Part shown: positions 1 to 6,534 of the stretch, one piece after another
Layout: each line of letters starts with the position of its first letter
Numbering within the stretch: position 1 is the stretch's first letter
From: Chitinophagaceae bacterium
GTDB taxonomy: Bacteria; Bacteroidota; Bacteroidia; Chitinophagales; Chitinophagaceae
Assembly: GCA_947463105.1 (NCBI GenBank)
Contig: CANHSD010000154.1
Span: 1 to 6,642 of the forward strand
Length of the DNA stretch: 6,642 nt
Direction of reading: 5' to 3'
The notes under the pieces: model-generated
What the model was told of the DNA's origin: nothing
The model's database searches: none
Seen by the model: the letters and a program-made list of their open reading frames with translations, nothing else
Translations under genes and position numbers: made by a program

Positions 1-1423
1 TCCTGTTGATGGCCAGGTGATCGGTACTGTTCACCTGGGCAGCCAGGATGATTATCTTCAAATCATTGATACAGCCCATAACGCATTTTTATCATGGCGA
101 ACTGTACCTGCACCCAAGCGCGGTGAGATTATTCGTCAGATAGGGGATCGGCTTCGACAGCACAAAGACTCCCTGGGTAAGCTTGTCTCTTATGAGATGG
201 GTAAAAGTTTACAGGAGGGGTGGGGTGAGGTTCAGGAGATGATTGACATCTGCGATTTCGCTGTGGGCCTTTCGCGCCAACTCTATGGTTTGACAATGCA
301 TTCCGAACGTCCCCTGCATCGGATGTACGAGCAATACCATCCCTTAGGTGTGGTAGGGATCATCTCTTCCTTCAATTTTCCTGTTGCGGTTTGGTCCTGG
401 AACGCCATGATTGCATGGGTATGCGGGAATACCTGTGTCTGGAAACCCTCTGAGAAAACGCCCCTGACGGCCATTGCCTGTCAGCATATCGTTGCATCAG
501 TGTTTGCAGAAAACAATATACCGGAAGGGGTTTCCTGTTTGATTGTAGGGGATTCAGTTATTGGTAAAGCCATGGCTGCTGATGAAAGGGTTTCCCTTGT
601 TTCGGCGACAGGTTCAACTGCCATGGGCAGATCCGTTGCGGCAACTGTTGCACAACGATTGGGCAAAAGCCTGCTGGAACTGGGAGGCAACAATGCCATC
701 ATCATTACGCCGGAAGCTGATCTTACGCTGGTGATCCCTGCTGTTGTGTTTGGTGCAGTGGGCACTTGTGGACAGCGATGCACCACCACAAGGCGATTGA
801 TTGTTCATCAGTCCCTTTATGATGACGTTAAAATCGCATTGACCAATGCCTACCGCCAATTGAAAATCGGTAATCCGCTTCTGCCTGAAAATCATATCGG
901 ACCATTGATCGATCTCAATGCCGTTCATTCTTTTTCGGCTGCGATACAGCAGGCGAAGCAGGAAGGAGGGAAACTGCTCGCAGGTGGGGTGAATTTGATT
1001 GGAGATGGTTATGATTCGGGTTGTTATGTACAACCCACCATTGTGGAGATGACAAGCCAAACAAATATTGTCAAGGAAGAGACCTTTGCACCCATCCTTT
1101 ATCTTATTCCGTATGATAGCCTGGATGAGGCCATTGCCATGCAGAACGCTGTGCCACAGGGACTTTCATCAGCCATCTTTACCCGAAATCTTGCTGAAGC
1201 GGAAGCGTTCCTATCGGTGAACGGATCCGATTGTGGAATTGCCAATGTCAATATCGGAACCTCCGGCGCTGAAATCGGCGGTGCTTTTGGTGGAGAAAAG
1301 GCAACGGGAGGCGGTAGGGAAAGCGGCTCCGACAGCTGGAAATGTTATATGCGTCGACAGACCAATACGATCAATTATGGAACAACAATGCCTTTGGCTC
1401 AGGGGATCAGGTTTGAATTCTAG
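1..1423 (+). CDS. ALDH7-family (antiquitin-like) aldehyde dehydrogenase, 5'-truncated by the window edge
   Basis: NAD(P)-dependent oxidation of an aldehyde to its carboxylate. The closest known family role is alpha-aminoadipate semialdehyde dehydrogenase in lysine breakdown. The frame is open from base 2 with no stop (PVDGQV precedes the GTG at 17), and the residues before it fit the usual SPxDG strand near the N-terminus of ALDHs. The GTG is therefore internal and roughly 30-40 residues are missing. Counting from that GTG as residue 1: SSFNFP at 117-122 (the PWNFP-like turn), KPSEK at 143-147, GSTAMGR at 199-205, general base Glu221 in LELGGN, catalytic Cys255 in GQRCTTTRR, and EETFAP at 354-359. 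The C-terminal stretch around 415-455 (GAFGGEKATGGGRESGSDSW, then MRRQTNTINY) is specific to ALDH7. Sampled lines are about 52-62% GC, higher than the genes downstream. HPPD follows after 19 bp, so co-transcription is possible. Family is certain; substrate is not. Confidence 0.93.
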   Translation, partial: PVDGQVIGTVHLGSQDDYLQIIDTAHNAFLSWRTVPAPKRGEIIRQIGDRLRQHKDSLGKLVSYEMGKSLQEGWGEVQEMIDICDFAVGLSRQLYGLTMHSERPLHRMYEQYHPLGVVGIISSFNFPVAVWSWNAMIAWVCGNTCVWKPSEKTPLTAIACQHIVASVFAENNIPEGVSCLIVGDSVIGKAMAADERVSLVSATGSTAMGRSVAATVAQRLGKSLLELGGNNAIIITPEADLTLVIPAVVFGAVGTCGQRCTTTRRLIVHQSLYDDVKIALTNAYRQLKIGNPLLPENHIGPLIDLNAVHSFSAAIQQAKQEGGKLLAGGVNLIGDGYDSGCYVQPTIVEMTSQTNIVKEETFAPILYLIPYDSLDEAIAMQNAVPQGLSSAIFTRNLAEAEAFLSVNGSDCGIANVNIGTSGAEIGGAFGGEKATGGGRESGSDSWKCYMRRQTNTINYGTTMPLAQGIRFEF

Positions 1424-1442
1424 CGTCTAAAAATTCAATAGT

Positions 1443-2573
1443 ATGAGTACAGAAGTTTCAAGAAACACAGAACAATCTTCAACAACAGATTTCCTTCCAT
1501 TGTTGGGGACTGATTTTGTAGAGTTCTATGTAGGCAATGCCAAGCAAGCAGCACATTATTATAAAACTGCTTTTGGTTATCAAGATTTAGCGTATTCAGG
1601 GCCTGAGACTGGCGACCGTGAAAAAGTTTCTTATGTATTGAAGCAAGATAAAGTTCGGTTGATACTTACTACAGCTTTGCATCCTGATCATCCTATTGCG
1701 CAGCATACTACTTTTCATGGAGATGGTGTGAAGACCATTGCACTCACTGTTAATGATGCGCGTGATGCTTTTCATCAAACAACTTCCAGAGGTGCAAAAG
1801 CTTATATGGAGCCAAAAGAGATGAGTGATGAACATGGAACAGTAGTGATGAGTGGAATTCATGTCTATGGAGATACAGTTCATTTGTTTGTAGAACGGAA
1901 GAAGTATGCTGGAATTTTTTTACCTGGATTTAGAGCATTGACATCAGCATATAATCCAGCGCCGATAGGCCTAAAGTATATTGATCATTGTGTAGGAAAT
2001 GTAGGTTGGAATGAAATGAATCCTTGGGTGAAGTTTTATGAAGATGTGATGGGGTTTAAAAACATATTGACTTTCGACGACAAGCAGGTATCTACTGAGT
2101 ATTCTGCATTGATGAGTAAGGTGATGAGCAACGGAAATGGTTATGTAAAGTTCCCTATCAATGAACCCGCTAAAGGCAAGAAAAAATCACAGGTAGAAGA
2201 ATACTTGGATTTCTATGGGGGGCCGGGTGTACAGCATATTGCAATTGCCACAGACAATATCATGGATACCGTCATTAAACTCCGTTCAAGGGGTGTTGAG
2301 TTTCTCCAGGTGCCGGGCACCTATTATGATGATTTGGCTAAACGTGTTGGTCCAATTGAAGAAGATATTGAAAAGCTTCGTCCATTGGGCATTTTAGTCG
2401 ATCGAGATGACGAAGGATATCTGTTGCAAATCTTCACCAAGCCAGTGGAAGACCGTCCCACACTATTTTATGAAATCATCCAACGCCGGGGTGCAAAATC
2501 TTTTGGTGCGGGTAATTTCAAAGCCTTGTTTGAAGCATTGGAAAGAGAACAGGGATTAAGGGGAAACTTATAG
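1443..2573 (+). CDS. hppD: 4-hydroxyphenylpyruvate dioxygenase (HPPD)
   Basis: Fe(II) oxygenase that converts 4-hydroxyphenylpyruvate plus O2 to homogentisate and CO2, in tyrosine catabolism or as the entry to tocopherol/plastoquinone head groups. The protein has 376 residues, a normal bacterial length, with two vicinal-oxygen-chelate halves (about 20-155 and 175-345). The metal triad is visible: His182 (YIDHCVGN), His265 (GVQHIAIAT) and Glu344 (LFYEIIQRRG). Other family marks are INEP at 239-242 and the C-terminal SFGAGNFKALFEALEREQ at 353-370, which closes the active site. The ATG at 1443 lies 19 bp after the ALDH stop; the DNA before it is A-rich with no Shine-Dalgarno run, as is common in Bacteroidota. 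No homogentisate 1,2-dioxygenase or fumarylacetoacetase gene is seen here. The nearest homogentisate-consuming candidate is the convergent prenyltransferase. Sampled GC is about 35-50%, lower than in the ALDH gene. Confidence 0.97.
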   Translation: MSTEVSRNTEQSSTTDFLPLLGTDFVEFYVGNAKQAAHYYKTAFGYQDLAYSGPETGDREKVSYVLKQDKVRLILTTALHPDHPIAQHTTFHGDGVKTIALTVNDARDAFHQTTSRGAKAYMEPKEMSDEHGTVVMSGIHVYGDTVHLFVERKKYAGIFLPGFRALTSAYNPAPIGLKYIDHCVGNVGWNEMNPWVKFYEDVMGFKNILTFDDKQVSTEYSALMSKVMSNGNGYVKFPINEPAKGKKKSQVEEYLDFYGGPGVQHIAIATDNIMDTVIKLRSRGVEFLQVPGTYYDDLAKRVGPIEEDIEKLRPLGILVDRDDEGYLLQIFTKPVEDRPTLFYEIIQRRGAKSFGAGNFKALFEALEREQGLRGNL

Positions 2574-2620
2574 ATTGCCTGATAACTATTTTTTGATTCT
2601 AGCATCCAGAAGATTTACTT

Positions 2621-3487
2621 CTAAAGTAGCACCCAGAGAAAACTAAGGTAAGTTGCAAAGAAGAACACCCAGAATAATTGGTAAAACCTGCGAATACTTT
2701 TTTGTTCATTTAGACGAACTGTCTGGAGGTGTACTAAAAATGCAACACTCAGTACAATCAAGCTATACATCAACAAATGCTCTGCTGCTGTATAGCTCCA
2801 AAAAATGCACCAGCCATAAGCAGCCATCACAAATCCTGCTCCTAAATACAATGCAGTTTTGGGCGAATACAACAAAGGGAATGTTCTGTATCCAAAATGG
2901 GCATCGCCAGCCCTGTCTGGCAGGTCCTTGTACCAGGCAATGGCCAGGCTAAATGCTGAAATGAAAATGGTAAGAGGATAAATAACAGGTTTAATTGTAA
3001 AGCTTACTCCTAGCATGCCGGAAAAATGCAGTGCCATTCCAATGTTGACCAATACACCACGAACAATCGTAATGGCTAATGCAGCTGGCAGATGGTGTTG
3101 TTTGAGTTGAATTGGTGGGACAGAATATGCAATGCCTAGTAAGAGGATCACAACAATCAACAGTAGCAATACCCAGTGCAATACTGCTGCTGCACCAACC
3201 GCAATAATCCCTGCTATAATGACAATTTTCTTGGCAGTCGATATGGTTAATTCTCCTGATGCTATTGGAAGCTCCGGCTTGTTTATTTTATCCAGTTCAA
3301 CATCTATCACCTGGTTTAAACCGGTGATACAAACATTGCAGCCCAATGCCGAAACCAGGGTAGTGAGTAAAATGAAGTAATGATCTGACAAACTTCCTCC
3401 TTGCAATAAAAACAAGACTACTATGCTAACTGTCGATCCAATGATGGTATGCGGTCGACTAAATTTCCAAAGCGTGTGTAAGGTCAT
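2621..3487 (-). CDS. UbiA-family prenyltransferase, probable homogentisate phytyl/prenyltransferase
   Basis: Integral-membrane enzyme expected to join homogentisate to a prenyl diphosphate (phytyl-PP in the VTE2/HPT family) with loss of CO2, giving a 2-methyl-6-prenyl-benzoquinol. The protein has 288 residues and about eight or nine hydrophobic segments. The first Mg-diphosphate motif is NQVIDVELDKINKP at 58-71 (Asp62, Asp66), followed by LPIASGE. The second is KDLPDRAGD at 187-195 (Asp188, Asp191, Asp195). HPT-like features beyond the general UbiA motifs are KFSRPHTIIG at 8-17, GLNQ at 56-59, AYSVPPIQLK at 120-129, VRGVLVNIG at 142-150 and the C-terminal FYQLFW at 268-273. MenA and UbiA proper differ in these blocks. 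The start ATG overlaps the methyltransferase stop (ATGA, 3484-3487), so translation is probably coupled. The prenyl donor (phytyl, geranylgeranyl or other) cannot be read from the sequence. Confidence 0.87.
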   Translation of the reverse strand: MTLHTLWKFSRPHTIIGSTVSIVVLFLLQGGSLSDHYFILLTTLVSALGCNVCITGLNQVIDVELDKINKPELPIASGELTISTAKKIVIIAGIIAVGAAAVLHWVLLLLIVVILLLGIAYSVPPIQLKQHHLPAALAITIVRGVLVNIGMALHFSGMLGVSFTIKPVIYPLTIFISAFSLAIAWYKDLPDRAGDAHFGYRTFPLLYSPKTALYLGAGFVMAAYGWCIFWSYTAAEHLLMYSLIVLSVAFLVHLQTVRLNEQKSIRRFYQLFWVFFFATYLSFLWVLL

Positions 3488-4218
3488 AATGAAACGGGTT
3501 GTGCTATGATAACAATAAGATTTCCTTGTAACTTTTGTATTCTTCTAACTTCAATTGAATACTGATTATCGATAAACTCACGCAGCAATTCTTTGTACTG
3601 ATTGACATTTTTACTTTTTATAACCGAAAGCCATCCATCCCATGCAACAGTAACAAGCTGTACGGGTATAAGATAAGTTGTGATCATGCGTAAGAAAGAG
3701 AAAGGTCGGATTGTCCAGGCAGTAAGCGGTTGTACGATAAAGGCGGCTAATGTTACCTGTATAAAAGAAAGCAAGGAAGGTTCTAATACTTCAGCAATGA
3801 TACAACTGGCTTTTGCTTCTTTCATTTTTTTGATCAGCTGTTTTTGTTGCGCTGAACTGAAATGGTGATAAGCATTGAAGAGGCTATACTGTTTTCCATT
3901 TAGAGGTTGAAACTTGTTTAGGTCCAATGACGCAGGCTCGACTTCCACCTGTTTTTTTACTTCGTTTGAAACGGAATCAGGATATAAATCGCTTAAAGTA
4001 TAATGAATTTGATGTGTTGCGTTTTTTTGGAGATAGAATGCAGGCCAGCCGCTTCCACTGGCTAAGTCAATCCACTGATTTGAAGGGAATTTGATTATTT
4101 CCTTTAGTATAGGACGATACAATTCTAACTGAACACTGATCCAGCCCACATATTCCAATTGCATTTTTCGCAAATAGGAGGGAAACCACGGATAATCTTC
4201 CAGCTCTTTCAGAAACAT
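3484..4218 (-). CDS. class I SAM-dependent methyltransferase with a hydrophobic insert, substrate unknown
   Basis: Putative methyl transfer from S-adenosylmethionine. The protein has 244 residues. Motif I is WIDLASGSGWP at 49-59, with Asp77 in TLSDLYP as the likely ribose-binding acid after strand 2. NAYHHFSS at 115-122 fits the motif-IV/post-II position of class I enzymes, and strand 4 with its acid is IIAEVLEP at 140-147. Residues 149-200 are strongly hydrophobic and contain a PVQL...WDGWLSVI segment, which may bind membrane or a lipid substrate. It lacks recognisable similarity to UbiE/MenG or to plant gamma-tocopherol methyltransferase that I could defend. It is the first gene of a two-gene operon with the homogentisate prenyltransferase (4-bp overlap) and starts 28 bp from the divergent kinase fusion. 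From this context I infer a possible role in ring methylation of the prenylated quinol. The fold is secure; the substrate is a guess. Confidence 0.82.
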   Translation of the reverse strand: MFLKELEDYPWFPSYLRKMQLEYVGWISVQLELYRPILKEIIKFPSNQWIDLASGSGWPAFYLQKNATHQIHYTLSDLYPDSVSNEVKKQVEVEPASLDLNKFQPLNGKQYSLFNAYHHFSSAQQKQLIKKMKEAKASCIIAEVLEPSLLSFIQVTLAAFIVQPLTAWTIRPFSFLRMITTYLIPVQLVTVAWDGWLSVIKSKNVNQYKELLREFIDNQYSIEVRRIQKLQGNLIVIIAQPVSL

Positions 4219-4246
4219 TTGGTTAATTTACGGATAATTCTATTGC

Positions 4247-5644
4247 ATGTCGCCATACGTTCTTTTTTCTTTTGCTGGAGCAGCTATTTTGGTTGTTACA
4301 TTGCTTATTGAATTTGCTGTTAGGAAAAATTGGCTAGCATATTTTTTAGGAAGAAAATTGTTGCATGTAATTGCGATAGGTACAACAGCATGGATTATTG
4401 ACAAAGGGTTTGAATCCTTTACGCTTGGTTTGATCCTGGTTGCTTTAGGAATTATATTGATAGTGGTTCTTTTACAATTCAAGTGGGGGCTACAGCAAGA
4501 ATCTTCTTATGGGATTGCCTTGTTTCCTATTTCACTGGGAGCGTTATTGATGCTTGGAGCACCTTCAGCATGGGTTGCAACAGCAGCTTTGGTATTGGCA
4601 GTCAGTGATGCAAGTGCCGGATGGATCGGAAGAAAGTGGGGGTCTCCTAAATACAATTTTTTATCAGAATCTAAATCATACCAAGGGGCTTCAGCATTTT
4701 TTATTACTGCACTCATTTGCATGGCTATACGCTTTCCTGATTTGCACCTGGGCTGGTGGATCTTACTTTCATTCTTGCCAACATTAACAGAACTTTTTTC
4801 ATGGCGGGGGAGTGATAATTTCTTTCTACCCATTTTTACGGTAGCTTGGATTCAATTGGTGCTCAGTACACCTCATTTGGGTTCTTGGATTTGGCTACTG
4901 GTTGCTGCAATTATTTTAATTTTTCTTGCCTGGTGGGTGATACATAAAAACTGGTTGGATCAAACAGGTTGGTGGGCGTCAGTATGGATAGCAGCCATGT
5001 TGTGGATGAGTGGAGGATGGAAAGCCTTGTCTGCACCTCTTTTTCTTTTGGTATTAGGATCTGTTGCAGGTAGGTTGTTTCGGGCAAACCATTCTTCAGA
5101 AAAAAGAACAGCAGAACAAGTATTTTCAAATGGTTGGATTGGGGTGGTATTGTATATGATGTACGGATTGACCGATCAATTTCATTGGCAACTGCTTGCT
5201 TGGTCCTCTTTTGCAATAAGCATTTGCGATACGATAAGCAGTGAGGTGGGCACTGCGATTGGTGGTAAGACATATAATATCCTCAATTTTCGTTTGATGC
5301 AACCGGGCATGTCGGGAGGGATTTCTGTTGCTGGAACGAGTGCTGGCTTTATTGCATTGTTTGTTTTGGCAGGTTGTTTGTATTTTATTTTACCCGTTTC
5401 ATACATTGAATTGTTGTGGGTGGTTGCTACTGGCATGATGGGTATGCTGGTAGATAGTTTTATGGGGAGCCGCTGGCAGGCAATGTGGAAGCAGGGGGAT
5501 AATTGGACTGAAGTTTCCGGGGCTCAGCCCGATGGTCAATTGATGAAGGGATTGGCCTGGCTCGATAACCATTGGGTTAATTTTTTGAGCAATGCGCTTA
5601 CGATGATTTGCTCTTATTTGCTTTATTCCATTTTTTTCCTTTAA
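4247..5644 (+). CDS. fused phytol kinase-like (VTE5 type) and DUF92 (VTE6, phytyl-phosphate kinase type) membrane protein
   Basis: Predicted bifunctional prenol salvage kinase: prenol to prenyl phosphate (N-half), then to prenyl diphosphate (C-half). It has 465 residues and roughly a dozen membrane segments. The N-half (about 1-215) carries the dolichol/phytol kinase marks: RKLLHV at 36-41, SDASAGWIGRKWG at 120-132 (the CTP-binding GDxxAxxxGRxxG type), KSYQGASAFF at 143-152, and Glu182 with RGSDNFFLPI at 187-196. The C-half (about 240-465) matches DUF92: NGWIG at 295-299, CDTISSEVG at 327-335, PGMSGGISVAGTSAG at 353-367, DSFMGSRWQ at 403-411 and DNHWVNFLSN at 440-449. In Arabidopsis VTE5 and VTE6 are separate proteins acting in sequence. 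The reading frame is continuous, so this is a true fusion and not a junction artefact visible here. The ATG at 4247 is the first of the frame and lies 28 bp from the divergent methyltransferase. Alternative substrates are farnesol, geranylgeraniol or polyprenols. Confidence 0.88.
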   Translation: MSPYVLFSFAGAAILVVTLLIEFAVRKNWLAYFLGRKLLHVIAIGTTAWIIDKGFESFTLGLILVALGIILIVVLLQFKWGLQQESSYGIALFPISLGALLMLGAPSAWVATAALVLAVSDASAGWIGRKWGSPKYNFLSESKSYQGASAFFITALICMAIRFPDLHLGWWILLSFLPTLTELFSWRGSDNFFLPIFTVAWIQLVLSTPHLGSWIWLLVAAIILIFLAWWVIHKNWLDQTGWWASVWIAAMLWMSGGWKALSAPLFLLVLGSVAGRLFRANHSSEKRTAEQVFSNGWIGVVLYMMYGLTDQFHWQLLAWSSFAISICDTISSEVGTAIGGKTYNILNFRLMQPGMSGGISVAGTSAGFIALFVLAGCLYFILPVSYIELLWVVATGMMGMLVDSFMGSRWQAMWKQGDNWTEVSGAQPDGQLMKGLAWLDNHWVNFLSNALTMICSYLLYSIFFL

Positions 5645-5669
5645 TCGTTAAATCAATCGAAGTCATTTT

Positions 5670-6383
5670 TTAAAATTGCTCTCGTTTCCAGTCCACACTC
5701 ACCTGAGACCCCTCTGCAAGAATGATTGAATCTGGTGTTTGATTGTTGAGTCCAGAAAATACATCTCCATACATTGACCTGAAATCGCAATCTACATGTG
5801 TATTCAGCATTTTATTTGTCATCCACTTGGGGTGACGAATTTTGTATTCTTGTGTGCTTGAATCTGATATTTTAGTAAAACCAAAGTAACGTTCAAAGAT
5901 AAATTCTTCTATTGTAGCTTGCTCTATTTTATATTTATTTGTATCTGATTTTGCTGTTATTGAATTCCATTTATCATTTACTTTCCACTCATATTTTATA
6001 TGCTTGTGTTCTGAAATTTCAATTGAGTTTTTGGTTGGTATTGATATATAATGTTCCTTGTATAATTTATTGGCTAGTAGTGCAACAATTTTGAAAGGGA
6101 CCGTTTCATTGATAAATACAACTCCCTTTTTAATTTTTCCTTCTTCTATTTTTCTAACATAAAACCTCAGGTTGATCTCCTCAAAAGATCCAAAAAAGGG
6201 GATTGGCACGCCAAATAACCTGGTTTTTTTGAACATAAATCCAACCAGACTAACGTAGGTTTTATTGTTATAAAAATCCAACTCAACACCTTTGGGTAAA
6301 TATGGTTCTAAAGCCGTAGGTTCCATTTCATAATTAGCCATAATCAGATTCTCCCAATTGGCCCTTAAAAAAGTATTACCCAT
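5670..6383 (-). CDS. DUF2071 / YqjF-family protein
   Basis: Function unknown; the family is thought to share the acetoacetate-decarboxylase-like fold. The protein has 237 residues, full length for the family, cytoplasmic, with no signal peptide or membrane span. Family marks are RANWENLIMANYEM at 8-21, LEPYLPKGVELD at 26-37, YVSLVGFMFKKTRLFGVPIP at 43-62, FEEINLRFYVR at 67-77 and the C-terminal GDVFSGLNNQTP near 208-219 with ILAEGSQVSV following. The gene is convergent with the kinase fusion, with 25 bp between the two stops and no terminator hairpin visible. It is markedly A/T-rich: two sampled 60-base lines (5941 and 6001) count 25% and 30% GC, against about 40-60% in the earlier genes, so it may have a different history. 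It does not resemble the lipocalin-like tocopherol cyclase, and I see no reason to place it in the quinol pathway. Confidence 0.88.
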   Translation of the reverse strand: MGNTFLRANWENLIMANYEMEPTALEPYLPKGVELDFYNNKTYVSLVGFMFKKTRLFGVPIPFFGSFEEINLRFYVRKIEEGKIKKGVVFINETVPFKIVALLANKLYKEHYISIPTKNSIEISEHKHIKYEWKVNDKWNSITAKSDTNKYKIEQATIEEFIFERYFGFTKISDSSTQEYKIRHPKWMTNKMLNTHVDCDFRSMYGDVFSGLNNQTPDSIILAEGSQVSVDWKREQF

Positions 6384-6394
6384 TCAATTTAAAC

Positions 6395-6414
6395 AACAAT
6401 TTGAACCAATTGTT
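6395..6414. promoter_or_regulatory. 7-bp inverted repeat upstream of the DUF2071 gene, possible operator
   Basis: AACAATT (6395-6401) and AATTGTT (6408-6414) are perfect inverted arms around a 6-base spacer. The near arm ends 11 bp before the DUF2071 ATG (6381-6383 on the minus strand). The position fits a repressor site or a short leader hairpin. The surroundings are A/T-rich, so a chance repeat is quite possible. Confidence 0.25.
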
Positions 6415-6534
6415 TGACTCATGTTATTCGAATTGACCGATACGCTGTAAAAGTCATCAATCTGTTTATTTGGGTACAATTTTTTATATTCAATGCAACT
6501 TATATTGCAAAGACGCTTAACTTAGAATTTTATC

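Noticed and set aside
481..1060. Long open frames on the minus strand inside the aldehyde dehydrogenase gene
   Set aside because: They are antisense to a gene with complete family motifs, and their translations have biased, low-sense composition with no recognisable domain.
2608..2622. AGAAG-ATTTA-CTTCT hairpin between HPPD and the prenyltransferase as a bidirectional terminator
   Set aside because: The stem is only 5 bp, A/T-rich, runs into the prenyltransferase stop codon and is not followed by a T-run on either strand.
2653..3380. Plus-strand open frames opposite the prenyltransferase
   Set aside because: They are shadows of a clear UbiA-family gene and have no domain-like content.
2621..3487. 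Reading the UbiA-family gene as MenA or as a geranylgeranylglycerol-phosphate geranylgeranyltransferase
   Set aside because: The N-terminal KFSRPHTIIG, the GLNQ form of the first motif, the AYSVPPIQLK block and the C-terminal FYQLFW fit homogentisate prenyltransferases better. A tree would settle it.
4214..4221. AACATTTG as a Bacteroidota -7 promoter box (TAnnTTTG) for the kinase fusion
   Set aside because: It misses the first T and has no TTG at the expected -33 spacing; such partial matches are frequent in A/T-rich DNA.
4507..5436. Minus-strand open frames opposite the kinase fusion
   Set aside because: The plus strand carries a continuous membrane protein with two sets of conserved motifs; the antisense products look random.
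5670..6383. DUF2071 gene as the missing tocopherol cyclase
   Set aside because: Its motifs are those of the YqjF/DUF2071 family, and it shows none of the features of VTE1. It also differs in base composition and lies on the far, convergent side of the cluster.
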